The notes under the pieces: generated by a model
What the model was told of the DNA's origin: nothing
Seen by the model: only the letters and a program-made list of their open reading frames with translations
The model's database searches: none
Shown here: positions 50,913 through 61,512 of the stretch, one piece after another
Numbering within the stretch: the first letter of the stretch is position 1
Layout: every line of letters begins with the position of its first letter
Source: Siphonodentalium dalli
Lineage: Eukaryota; Mollusca; Scaphopoda; Gadilida; Siphonodentaliidae
Direction: 5' to 3'
DNA: 64,000 nt
NCBI GenBank assembly: GCA_032622095.1
Contig: CP136067.1
Span: 41,957,549-42,021,548, forward strand
Position numbers and translations under genes: made by a program

Positions 50913-51836
50913 ACAGGGCCGTTCTGTTGGTAAAGGGTTAAACACCTAAATGATGTTTGAACTAACCCTGGGATAGGAGATATATACTTAAGGAGGAGGT
51001 CAAGTGACAAATTTTCAATGGGGATATTTCCATGCAAATCTCCCCAGCAAAAATAGGCATTTTTTGCTATAAATTTAGTTTTGCGAATTTTTTTCTGGAA
51101 ATAAAACACTAAGTCTTGACCTAGATTTGCTTGGAAATGCCCATTCAAAATTGGTCACTTGACCCCTACTTAAGTTGGAATAACTTGTGATCCGATCCCA
51201 TTTGTTAAATCATTATTCCGTGTGTGACTTGATTTATGTTGTTTACTGCATGACGGTTTACAAATACAACGAGTTTAAACTAAACTAAACTAACCTTCAA
51301 CACACGGACTCACACGAAGAGATACAAACAGCCCGAACACAAAAAGTATGAGGTAATGGTAGCTCATTACTTTTTCTCAGTTTCTTCGATGTATAATTGG
51401 GCTGGCTCCAGTTTGTCCTATGGTAGATACTTTTTTTGTATCACCATTTTATAGTTATTACATGGCCCCACATTAGGTGTCTTAGGTAACAATACAAACA
51501 CATGGTATTATTGTGCATGCATACATACGGTATCGAGTTCATTTCTATAGCTGTTTGCATGTCATCCAAGGTAGTTTCCTAGAAATTCGTTGCCTATTCG
51601 TGTTAGTATAACAATGCTTTAATATACATTCAAGCAATATTCAATAGTTTGATCCTTTTATAAACGTGGGAAGTATTCAATTGCAAGATCGAAATGTAGT
51701 CTGAGTGCGCGATAGGTCTGTACACGCATGCGAGTGGTTTTAGAGTAGCATTCCCGAGGAAAGCGCGTGTAACAGTGCACGTCCATAGTCATATATTGCA
51801 TATATGGCAGATTTCGGTACAGAACAAAAATACGAC

Positions 51837-52690
51837 GCAATTGTAACCGGTTACTGGGTTACAAATACGCCGTGTTTTTTTCTGCATATCGTCTCAACGT
51901 TTACTTGGTTTACAAACATGTTCTCAAAGCTCACGTGTTAGCTCCCAACCAGTAACTCGGTTACAAATGCTTCGTATTATTATTTTTGTTTTTGAATTTG
52001 GAGTTACATTTGGAAGTCGTTTGAAAAATCCGACGTTTTTTTGGTCAAAAAGTGACAAATGCCTACCAGAGAATAACTCCAACTCGGAAAATTAAAATAT
52101 TTCCGTTGTGCTTGTAAAAAAAACAGGGCTACAAAGTTACATTTGGAATTCGTTTAAAACATCTGACGTGTTTTTTTGGACACAAAGTTAAAATTCCTAC
52201 CAGAGAATATCTCCAACTCGAAAAATGAAAATAATTCCGCTGTGCTTGTAAAGAAAAGGTTTGCAAAGTTACATTTGGAAGTTGGTTAAAAATCCAACGA
52301 GTTTTCTGTCACAAAGTTACAAATGCCTACCAGAGAATAACTCCAACTAGAATTTAAACGATTTCCAAATTTAACTTTCTCACTCATTTTGTTACAAGGA
52401 TAGGTGAAATATTTTCATTTTACTAGTTGGAGTTATTCTCTGATAAGCGTTCGTAATATTGTGACAAAACAAATGTCGGATTTTTTAAACGACTTCCAAA
52501 ATGTAAATTTATGGCAAAAACACGTCGTATTTTTTAAACAACTTCCAAATGTAAATTTGTAACCCTTTTTTAACAAGAATGTGTGAAATATTATCATTTT
52601 TCGAGTTGGAGTTACTCGCTCATGGTAAAAACTCATGGTAAAAACACGCCTGACTTGTAACCCCTGTAACGCGGTTACAAATGCGTAATG
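51837..52690. repeat. Palindromic cluster of ~130-bp subrepeats, copy 1
   Basis: Direct subrepeats (AGTTACATTTGGAA..CGTTT, then AATGCCTACCAGAGAATA..TCCAACT) start near 52012, 52136 and 52267. Inverted counterparts (AGTTGGAGTTATTCTCTG, ACGACTTCCAAAATGTAA) follow from about 52425 to 52620. The outer ends TTGTAACCGGTTACTGGGTTA (51840) and its inverse near 52680 form the outer palindrome. It may be a foldback element. The equivalent is at 59386-60400. Confidence 0.8.
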
Positions 52691-52729
52691 TATATTGCTG
52701 GCACCAAATCTGGACATATATATCCACAA

Positions 52730-53486
52730 TGGTGCATTCCTCTGTTGAGCTATAGGAGACATTGTGGGCTCTGATATAGGTTCAGTGGCATGCACTCTGT
52801 CAACGAAGCTCTATAAGCAACTGCACTTCTCCTTTAAGTCTATTCGGCTATTCGGATTTGTCTACCTGAAAGTGACTTCGTCGTGGTTTACTGTGGCTAC
52901 GCCCCGGTCCGAATTCTGGGACAAAAATTTGTCGATATCTGAGTTAATTAGCCCCGTGTGGGCCCGTGGTAGAATATGTCTACCGCCCCACTGCGAGGGG
53001 TAATGATCCCCTAATGTGGCACCATATTTGCCGTGGGGTGCATCCCGTGGGATGTGCATGATGTAGGAGTCCTGGAGGACCAAGAGCGGCCGTATCACGT
53101 GAGACATCGACCGACGGATACGGCTTAGCTCATGGTCCTCTTTGGTGCTACATCTCTTCAAGACGGGTCGTTGAGTTGACCCGGCTCAATCAATCGGCTA
53201 GTCACGCCTCTCCAGTGTTTCAGATTACATTTCTGCCATCTGTATTATTATATTGCTGGTGTCTGGTTGTGTCTTCTTTTTTCATATATGTTTTTTTCGT
53301 GTCATGTCTTCATCACTGCTAAATGTTTCAATTTTTGTACTGTCTCATTGTGGGAGGTACCGAGAGGCTGCTACGTGCAGCTAAACGGGTCACCGCTTCA
53401 GCTATATACCAGTCTGTGGCCCGACCATAATTCGAAGGATAGTCCGTGGCGGCTGCTCGGCTAGTTGTCGATTATTTGCTTTTCAT
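52730..53486 (+). repeat. LINE-like 5' region, copy 1
   Basis: Shared with copy 2 (60440-60859 plus 62615-62916) and leads directly into the ORF1 start at 53487, so it is probably the 5' untranslated region of the retrotransposon. It includes TCTTCAAG (53153-53160), the unoccupied equivalent of the hAT insertion site. The 99-residue minus-strand frame here (52862-53161) is broken in copy 2. Confidence 0.6.
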
Positions 53487-53760
53487 ATGGCAACTCATAA
53501 CAAACATCAACGTAAGAATGCCCACCCGCCAGGTTCCACCGATGCTGATGTCTATCCTCAGTACTTGGTCTTGATTCAAATGTCAAGATACCTTCTGTAT
53601 TTGTGATTGGTAAAATGCTCCAAAACATAGCCGGACAATTAAAATCTTTCAAACCGATCAGAACTGGGCCACTCAGTGGCTCTCTTCTGATCGAATGTTC
53701 AAGAAAGAGTCGAAAGGGGGCTCTGTTCCAGATCAACTCGCTCTCCAGCGCTGCCGATAT
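53487..53760 (+). pseudogene. LINE-like ORF1, 5' fragment, copy 1
   Basis: Starts MATHNKHQRKNAHPPGSTDA like the copy at 62917. A small deletion near 53570 shifts the frame; homologous sequence then resumes in another frame as KMLQNIAGQLKSFKPIRTGP (from about 53612). After about 53700 it diverges from copy 2, so the zinc-knuckle region is absent. The product would be the RNA-binding, gag-like ORF1 protein of a non-LTR retrotransposon, judged from the better copy. Confidence 0.65.
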
Positions 53761-53984
53761 GGGCGCCATCGTTATCTGTGGGAGTTGCCGGTTACTCACC
53801 GACTGTCGGTGGTTTCGCCGGGCACAATGGGTCATTCTTCCAGCCAATAAAATCACTGCTAGATTATACCTCAGTGCACGTACTTTCCCTCCAACAGTAA
53901 AACTGGCAAAGTCGTGATATATCCCTGGCTGCTGAAAGCGACTTTAAACCGCAATAAATAAATAAATAATTATATATTCATATT

Positions 53985-54250
53985 TTCGGGGGACTATTAA
54001 AATAGCCGGTGTCCGTCCGTCCGTCCGTCTGGAAATGGTTTCCGGATGATAACTTTGGTTTCAGTTATTAGGTCCAAAGCAAATTTCATAGGTGAGTTTA
54101 TCAGACCAAAATACAGGCCATGTTCGAATATGGCCCTTTTTCGACTTAGGATCCTGTCAATTTCTGGTTTCCGGATGATAACTTTAGTTTGTGTGATCAT
54201 ATTTGAATCAAATTTATTTATGTTTATGCCAAGTTGTATCTCTCGCATTA
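53985..54250. repeat. Interspersed repeat with GTCCGTCC motif, copy 1
   Basis: Begins GGGGGACTATTAAAATAGCC followed by a short GTCC microsatellite and GGTTTCCGGATGATAACTTT, which recurs at about 54166. The same block is at 63782-64000 behind the second ORF1. Its position after both ORF1 copies suggests either part of the duplicated segment or a preferred neighbour. Confidence 0.8.
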
Positions 54251-54471
54251 GATTGTTTGTTGAGAACATGTAGCGGTAAGTACGTCTAATATATTATAAT
54301 GCATGTTTATGTAGTATTTGCATGCCGGTACATTCCAACCGGCCACATTTTGTTTCTACAAATATGTTTAATCATTATGCTGTGAGATTTATATGACAGT
54401 AAATTCACGAGAACGTATATGCATATCGTATGTAACTACTCGTGTTAAATTATTCTTTATATGTTGATATA

Positions 54472-54585
54472 CAGTAATGCCCTAATTAATCGACTGCTTA
54501 ACCACATCAGAATTATGGACTAAATCCTGATAAGTTACCCATAATTATGCTGTGGTTAAGCAGTCGATTAATTAGGGCATTACTG
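54472..54585. mobile_element. 114-bp palindromic MITE with TA flanks
   Basis: TA (54470-54471), then CAGTAATGCCCTAATTAATC and onward, a short loop, the inverse complement and TA (54586-54587). The outer 35 bp of each arm match exactly and pairing continues to about 49 bp. TA duplications and CAGT ends fit Tc1/mariner-pogo type MITEs. It could also form a long RNA hairpin if transcribed. Confidence 0.85.
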
Positions 54586-54805
54586 TATGTTGTATTTATT
54601 ATATGTGCAACTGCCCATTGGGTGTATTTTGCATTAAATCTGATCTTATCTTATATTTTTGTTGAAGATTACCTGTCCGATTTGACACCGTAACACTAGT
54701 ATATGTTTCTATCCTGCACATAATTAGATCGGACGCATAAGCCCAGTAATAGGCGGTTTTGGATGGCCATATACCAAGTTTCAAAAGGCTAGCAATAAGC
54801 CTTAA

Positions 54806-55451
54806 AGGGGTACTGTACCCCAATTTCAATAAATTCCCAGTGACAATAGCGATCTAATATGAATATTATATGATAAAATAACTAATTTGAGTCGACGATG
54901 TCTACTGAAAACGTTCCGGTTAACAGGCTATCGTAAAAGTAAAATTGAATTATTTAATATAAATTCATTTATGGCTGGAGTCATAAAATGGAGAATTATG
55001 CCATTACGAGTTACAGTTCTTGAAATCGCATATGTTGCGTGTCTTTTATCGACGGCCATTCGCGAACATTATTGAGTTGCAAACAAAACATGTTACCTGC
55101 AAAAGAAGGCCCGTTATAACCGATTCGGGAAAAAAGGGAGAAAGAAACAAGAGTCATAAAGCGTCAAGTATTTTATAGGGAGTGAGATTGTTCGATGGAA
55201 GAGATTGAATGCATCAATCGAAGCTGTGAGCAACGAACTTACGGTTCTTCCTGCAACGTGCGTCTTCTCCGGTGAAGGTCAAAAACATGGCGCGTAGTTT
55301 GAAATCGTAATATTTTTGTTTCCAAGATCAATATTTTCTTCGCTAAATTAGGTTTATACGAAACTCATATAACACGAACACAATCTAACTTGAAAGTTAT
55401 TTCAATGGGAGTAAATAAAAAAAATCGCCTATCTTAGTGTACAGTACCCCT
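54806..55451. mobile_element. TTAA-flanked MITE, longer relative
   Basis: TTAA (54802-54805), AGGGGTACTGTAC, an internal region, GTACAGTACCCCT, TTAA (55452-55455). The 13-bp terminal repeats are perfect. The left ~100 bp (CCAATTTCAATAAATTCCC, GATCTAATAT, GAGTCGA.GATGT) match the shorter MITEs at 48627 and 57714; the rest differs. It encodes no transposase. Confidence 0.85.
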
Positions 55452-55455
55452 TTAA

Positions 55456-56299
55456 ATACTGATGTCCTCTTATAAAGAGCGTCCGTGGTTTATTGTTTAG
55501 TCAAGACATCTTTTAACAATTTCTTTCGTAAGTGGATTCTCCCATTCAGTTATAAAACTATACATTGAAAGGGCATATTATTCATCTGGAGGGGCGTTCA
55601 TTGAAAATAAACATACCACATGCGGGTATGGTGCAGAAGGTGTCTTATTTATAGGCGGGAAATTTTCAGATAATAAGTTCAACACACGTCGTTTGATGAA
55701 TTTATTATTGAACGTTCCATAGTGGATAACTACTCGCCAATGAGTATTTAGTATCTATTACATCCCTGTGTGATTTACATTGATTTCTCGAGTGATTATA
55801 TAAACGATAATTTCACAAGTGAATTATGTCACTTTAAATAGCGCGTTTTGTATTCATACGCGCTATCGAAATGTATGCATCATGGGTATAATGGAGGTAT
55901 GATTCGGATTTCTACTAAATCAGATGTTAATAGTGGAATATAACAAACAGAATAATCACATGATTGAACTGGTGACGTTAAATAATTCATTCGAGACAGG
56001 GACTATATTTTGTTAAATACAATGTCACTGCCTCTCAATGGTTAAAGATACCATATCCGATAATTTTGAGCTCGGCAAGCAAAAGAAAAATGAAAAACTC
56101 TTGCAATCACAAATACATGTAGTTGCATGGACATGAAAATACACAAAGCATCCAGGTTAGCGGTCCTTTTAGTGACGATCGTTGGAGTTGTTTGTCAGGC
56201 TGACAATCATTCAAATCCTGTTAAAGTGATGTGAAACACTCCGGTATGGTGATCAAATAGAAATGGAAATCTTGTTCAAAGTAGTAATTTTTGCAAATA
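55456..56299. other. No recognisable gene between duplication copies
   Basis: About 0.85 kb of AT-rich sequence without a supported feature. A short GTTAAAGTGATGTGAAAC match links 56220 with 42257, too short to classify. Confidence 0.4.
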
Positions 56300-56435
56300 A
56301 CGCGTCCAAATTTGTTTCCGTTTTCGGCAGTTTTTTTCCGACCATTGTTAACACTAAAACAGAGATTTGCGGGGGAATTCACTGTAAACAGCTGTATATG
56401 AATTTATGTGCATACTATTTGTCATGGATGTTAAC

Positions 56436-57418
56436 AATGACATGCAAATAGGAACGAGTCATTTTGGGATCATTCGGCCAAAAAAAACATGGCTGTGAAC
56501 GGCCATCTTGGATTTAAAAATTTGCAACAAAATACAACACGATAACTGCCTGCAGTCAGTTTAGCAGTTAGAATTACATTATTTCTCTTATTCTAAGGTG
56601 TTCTAAGCCAAACTCATTGCAAAAACAGTCAAAAAACTTGCAGGAAAAAAAATTTGAGTTGCAGACAAAATTGTTTGTTGGTCCCATCGAACAACCACCC
56701 ATCCCGGCATACGTGTCCGGAACCCACCCCCCCCCCTGATTAATCCCAATATTCTTATGGCTCATTGACATGCAAATAGGAACGAGTCATTTTGGGATCA
56801 TTCGGCCAAAAAAAACATGGCTGTGAACGGCCATCTTGGATTTAAAAATTTGCAACAAAATACAACACGATAACTGCCTGCAGTCAGTTTAGCAGTTAGA
56901 ATTACATTATTTCTCTTATTCTAAGGTGTTCTAAGCCAAACTCATTGCAAAAACAGTCAAAAAACTTGCAGGAAAAAAAATTTGAGTTGCAGACAAAATT
57001 GTTTGTTGGTCCCATCGAACAACCACCCATCCCGGCATACGTGTCCGGAACCCACCCCCCCCCTGATTAATCCCAATATTCTTATGGCTCATTGACATGC
57101 AAATAGGAACGAGTCATTTTGGGATCATTCGGCCAAAAAAAACATGGCTGTGAACGGCCATCTTGGATTTAAAAATTTGCAACAAAATACAACACGATAA
57201 CTGCCTGCAGTCAGTTTAGCAGTTAGAATTACATTATTTCTCTTATTCTAAGGTGTTCTAAGCCAAACTCATTGCAAAAACAGTCAAAAAACTTGCAGGA
57301 AAAAAAATTTGAGTTGCAGACAAAATTGTTTGTTGGTCCCATCGAACAACCACCCATCCCGGCATACATGCCCGGAACCCCCCCCCCCCCTGATTAATCC
57401 CAATATTCTTATGGCTCA
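56436..57418. repeat. Three tandem 327-bp copies of a block single in copy 1
   Basis: ATGACATGCAAATAGG-type starts recur at 56436, 56764 and 57091. Each copy runs through CGGCCATCTTGGATTT, CTGCCTGCAGTCAGTTTAGC, a poly-C run and CTTATGGCTCA. The equivalent at about 48012-48335 is single. The poly-C run varies in length among copies. Confidence 0.93.
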
Positions 57419-57713
57419 AGGCCTGACATCTGGTGTTACTTAGACATTTAAACTTTTTGCAATCCCTAGCGCTCCATTTCCGTATACTAATGCCGAAGTA
57501 TAAGTGAAGGACGTAACGATGTCGATCTGGCTCCTGTTCTTTATAAATAAAGCGGCTGTTTTCGGCTGCACCCCCCCCCCCCCCCCACAAGCCACACACA
57601 TTACCTTGGTTGTCTGTATGTGTTAACATTATATGTACATCTCCATGCACAACCGGATCGGAATACAACAAAACCGAGCATAATTTCAGGTTCCAAACCG
57701 TCATGGGCTTTAA

Positions 57714-58067
57714 TGGGGTACTGTACGCCAATTTCAATATATAAATTCCCGGTAATAACAACGATCTAATATTGATTATATATAGAAAAATGAGTAAACA
57801 AAATTTGACTCGAAGATGTATTCTGTAAACGTTCATATTAACAGGTTATCTTAAAATCTATTTTTATAAGTTGATATGAAGAACTAGTATGCATATAATA
57901 TAACATTTGTTTGATACATTTGTTTGAAAACTGTAAATTCCGGCTAATCTGCCATCCGTAACATTACTTCGTACTCAACAGACTTTCAAATAATAGAAAT
58001 CTGGTCCCCTTATTCTACGAAACAGAGACTATAAAAACCTACAACAACATTTGAGTACAGTATCCCT
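57714..58067. mobile_element. TTAA-flanked MITE, copy 2
   Basis: TTAA (57710-57713), TGGGGTACTGTAC, 330 bp, GTACAGTATCCCT, TTAA (58068-58071). It is the better preserved partner of 48627-48985 and shares its left end with 54806-55451. Non-coding. Confidence 0.85.
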
Positions 58068-58122
58068 TTAAGATATTTGCCATATATATTTTGATTCCCG
58101 CAACCGAACCATATCATTAAAT

Positions 58123-58559
58123 GTACTCAATCCGACCAGACGCTCATAACTTACTATTTCTTTGGATTCGGGGGTAAAAGGTATTTGATTCGATTCGAGG
58201 AACCCACCCATCAAAGCTCAGAGTGATTAGATATAGATGTTTGAAGTTTGTTATATCTATTGTTTGTGGACCAGAAGCACGTGGTCAAACGGACGCAGTT
58301 GCGGATGAAGATGGATAACTCTAAAATCAAGAGGTAATAATAACCACTTGATTTTATAGTTATCAATCTTCATCCGCATCTTCGTCCGTTTGACCACGTG
58401 CTTCTGGTCCACAAACAATATAAATAGCCAACTCCAAACATCGATATCTAATCACTCTTAGCTTTGATGGGTGGGTGGATTCCTCGACTCGAATCAAATA
58501 TGTTTTACCCCCGAAGCCAAAGAAATAGTAAGTTATGAGCGTCTGGTCGGATTGAGTAC
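58123..58559. repeat. 437-bp near-perfect palindrome (long hairpin)
   Basis: Arms 58123-58331 and 58347-58559 are inverse complements with few mismatches (GTACTCAATCCGACCAGACG at one end and its complement at the other). The loop is ~15 nt. It contains CATCAAAGCT, ACCAGAAGCACGTGGTCAAA and GGATGAAGAT. It is either a compact foldback element or a source of a long double-stranded RNA hairpin. Confidence 0.9.
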
Positions 58560-59385
58560 CTTTTAACAGACTTAACATTTAACTGGCGGCTGGATTGGTA
58601 AATAGGCAATTTTGGCTATAAATTTAGTTTTGCGAATTTTTTTCTGGAAATACAACACTAGGTATTGACCTAGATTTTCTTGGAAATGCCCATTCAAAAT
58701 TGGTCACTTGACCCCCTACTTAAGATGGAATAAATTGTGATCCGATCCCATTTGTGAAATCATTATTCCGACATTATTATGTGACTTGATTTATGTTGTA
58801 TACTGCATGGCGGTTTACAAATACAACGAGTTTAAACTAAACTAAACTAACCTTCAACACGGAGAGATACAAACAGCCCGAACACAAATAGTATGAGGTA
58901 ATGGCCGCTCATTATACGTTTTCTGAGTTTCTTCGATGTATAATAAGGCTGGCTCCAGTTTGTCCTATGGTGGATACTTTTTTTGTATCACCATTTTATA
59001 GTTATTACATGGCCCCACATTAGGTATCTTAGGTAACAATACAAACACATAGTATTATTGTGTATGCATACATACGGTATAGAGTTCATTTCTATAGCTG
59101 TTTGCATGTCATCCAAGGTAGTTTCCTAGAAATTCGTTGCCTGTTCGTGTTAGTATAACAATGCATTAATATGCATTCAAGCAATAATCAATAGTTTGAT
59201 CATGTTATAAACGTGCGACGTATTCAGTTGCAATATCGAAATGTAGTCTCGAGTACGTGATATGTCTGTACACGCATGTGAATGGTTTTAGAGCAGCATT
59301 CCCGAGGAAAGCGCATGTAATAGCACACGTCCACATTCATATATGGCATATATGGCAGATTTTGGTGCAGAACAAAAATACGACT

Positions 59386-60400
59386 CAATTGTAACTGATT
59401 ACTGTGTTACAAATACGCCTTGTTTTTTCTGCATATCGACTCAACGTTTACTTGGTTTACAACAAATTAAAAATTCAAATTTGTTTTGTTTTTTATTTTG
59501 GGTTGAAATTTTTTTTGGGTATGCTTAAGCATGCTATAGCGAATTTAAAAACAAACTGGATAAAACCTTAGGGGCATGTTATAACTCAAAACTATCACCA
59601 AGTATTCATAGTAATAATTTTGATGCCCATGAAAAACGTAAGATTCCCTGGCACTAAACCTACAAAACAAGTCTGTTAAAGAATATAAGAAAAAATTATT
59701 AAAATTGTAAAAAATTGTTTAAAATATTACAAATGATGAAAAATTGTTAGGCCAATGCATTCTCTTATATATGCGAGGCGACCTATGGTCGACTCGCATA
59801 TATAAGAGAATGCATTGGCACAGGGTATATGGGTTGATACAAAAATCGGACCTGGCACTGAAAGGGTTAAAAGATCCTAAAAAAAGAGTTACAAATGCCT
59901 ACCAGAGAATAACTCTAACTCGAAAAATTTAAATATTTCCGTTGTGCTTGTACAAAAAAGGGTTAAAAAGTTATATTTGGAAGTCGTTTCAAAACTCTGA
60001 CGTGATTTTTTGTCACAAAGTTAAAATGCCTACCAGAGAATATCTCCAACTAGAATTTAAACGATTTCCAAATTTAACTTAGTGACTCTTTTTTTTACAA
60101 GGCCGGATAGGTGAAATATTTTCATTTTACTAGTTGGAGTTATTCTCTGTGATAAGCGTTCGTAATATTGTGACAAAACAAATGTCGGATTTTTTAAACG
60201 ACTTCCAAAATGTAACTTTATGGCAAAAACACGTCGTATTTTTTAAACAACTTCCAAATGTAACTTTGTAACCCTTTTTTAACAAGGATTTGTATAATAT
60301 TTTCATTTTTCGAGTTGGAGTTACTCTCTCATGATATAAGCAAACGTTGTGACAAAAACAAGCCTGGATTGTAACCCCTGTAACCCGGTTAAATATGCGT
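59386..60400. repeat. Palindromic cluster of ~130-bp subrepeats, copy 2, interrupted
   Basis: Equivalent of 51837-52690. The left part (TTGTAACTGATTACTGTGTTA) is separated by about 420 bp of inserted sequence (59465-59884) from the rest (AATGCCTACCAGAGAATAAC from 59893). The inserted stretch carries hairpin module 3 and ends near GAAAGGGTTAA. Confidence 0.75.
59751..59819. repeat. 69-bp near-perfect hairpin, module 3
   Basis: Same sequence as module 2 (50844-50912), with CACAGGG on the same side and an AT-rich ATTGTTA-type lead. A GAAAGGGTTAA end lies 44 bp beyond, resembling the piggyBac-like terminus, but a matching left end with TTAA and CCC was not found. Confidence 0.88.
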
Positions 60401-60439
60401 AATGTATATATTGCTGGCACCAAATCTGGACATATATAT

Positions 60440-60859
60440 CCACAATGGTGCATTCCTCTGTTGAGATATAGGAGACATTGTGGGCTCCGATATAGGTTCA
60501 GTGGCATGCACTCTGTCAGCGAAGCTCTATAAGCAACTGAACTTCTCCTTTGAGTCTTTATGTCTACCTGAAAGTGACTTCGTCGTAGTTAACGGTGGCT
60601 ACGTCCCGGTCCGAATTCTGGGACAAAAATTGGTCGATATCTGAGTTAATTAGCCCCGTGTTGGCCCGTGATAGAATAGGCCTACCGCCCCACTGCGATG
60701 GGTAAGGATCCCCTAATGTGGCACCATATTTACCGTGGGGTGCATCCCTGGGGTGTGGTGTAGAAGTCCTGGAGGATCAAGAGCGGCCGTATCACGCGAG
60801 GCATCGACCTTCGGATACGGATTAGCTCATGGTCCTCTTTGGTGCTACATATCTTCAAG
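60440..60859 (+). repeat. LINE-like 5' region, copy 2 (left of hAT insertion)
   Basis: Matches 52730-53160 in order (GGCATGCACTCTGTC, GTGACTTCGTCGT, GGTCCGAATTCTGGGACAAA, GAGCGGCCGTATCACG). It is interrupted at TCTTCAAG by the hAT element and continues at 62615. Confidence 0.75.
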
Positions 60860-61136
60860 CAGGGTTGGGGCGATTACATGCCAATGTAATCGATTACGAT
60901 TACAATTACTTTTGATTTACATGATTACGATTACGATTACTGATTACATTTTTTCCAATGTAATCGATTACGATTACAATTACTTTAGTAAATTTAATCG
61001 ATTACTTTTTGATTACATCTGATTACAATTGTTAGTTTCCAACCATTTTGATCGCATAGGAATAAATAATGAATTACTACGAGCATAATTTTCATCACGC
61101 AGCAACTAAATTATTGAAAACTCTGTCCCCTCTACT

Positions 61137-61164
61137 TTCTCACTCGCCCTCTCATTCTCTCTCT

Positions 61165-61205
<41 letters not shown>
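61137..61205. repeat. CT microsatellite inside the hAT element
   Basis: A nearly pure TC run of about 50 bp with imperfect flanks. It makes open frames on both strands (plus 61069-61680, minus 61132-61551) that are low-complexity artefacts. Confidence 0.95.
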
Positions 61206-61209
<4 letters not shown>

Positions 61210-61424
61210 CCTGCTATCCCTAACACTATCTTCCCGCTGTGTCCATCCCAACTTAAACTTAGTTACTTCTCCTTTAAAAAATATTATTTCTATTATTTCC
61301 CGTCTGATCGATACCCCTCCCTCACTTATTGGGGAAGGGGCATGTCGCCAAAGAGGAGAAGACTTCATATAAGCCTTATAAGCATATCGTCCGGACGAGC
61401 GTATATCGTCCGTGACGAGCGTAT

Positions 61425-61512
61425 ACGGACATTTCCCCACCGGACATTTCCCCACTTTCAAAAGCGGACATTTCCCCACCCGGACATTTACCCACCGGAC
61501 ATTTCCCCACCC
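61425..61512. repeat. ~15-bp tandem repeat CGGACATTTCCCCAC
   Basis: About six copies with 0-2 extra C or a short spacer (TTTCAAAAG) between them. It is preceded by two copies of a CGTCC..GACGAGCGTATA block at about 61389-61428. Confidence 0.9.

Larger units (their letters stand above)
50558..50937. mobile_element. piggyBac-like non-autonomous element with two hairpin modules
   Basis: TTAA (50554-50557) precedes CCCTTTACCCAACAAACCGG, and CCGTTCTGTTGGTAAAGGG is followed by TTAA (50938-50941). Termini beginning CCC and TTAA duplications are typical of piggyBac. The element is about 380 bp. Inside are two 69-bp near-perfect hairpins (50697-50765 and 50844-50912), themselves inverted relative to each other. 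No transposase is encoded. Confidence 0.75.
47857..54250. repeat. Segmental duplication copy 1
   Basis: Collinear with 56300-64000. Shared blocks in order: CGCGTCCAAATTTG... with the CATGGCTGT/GGCCATCTTGGA block; the poly-C and TTAA MITE block; a block beginning near GCTATAAATTTAGTTTTGCG (51069 and 58615); the palindromic repeat cluster; the LINE 5' region and ORF1 start; and the GGGGGACTATTAAAATAGCC repeat. Copy 1 contains 49.0-50.95 kb, which copy 2 lacks. Confidence 0.85.

Noticed and set aside
52862-53161. 99-residue minus-strand open frame
   Set aside because: It lies antisense in the LINE-like 5' region and is broken in the second copy.
57258-57836. 192-residue minus-strand open frame
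   Set aside because: It spans the end of a tandem repeat, two poly-C runs and a MITE; the equivalent in copy 1 is broken. No domain is visible.
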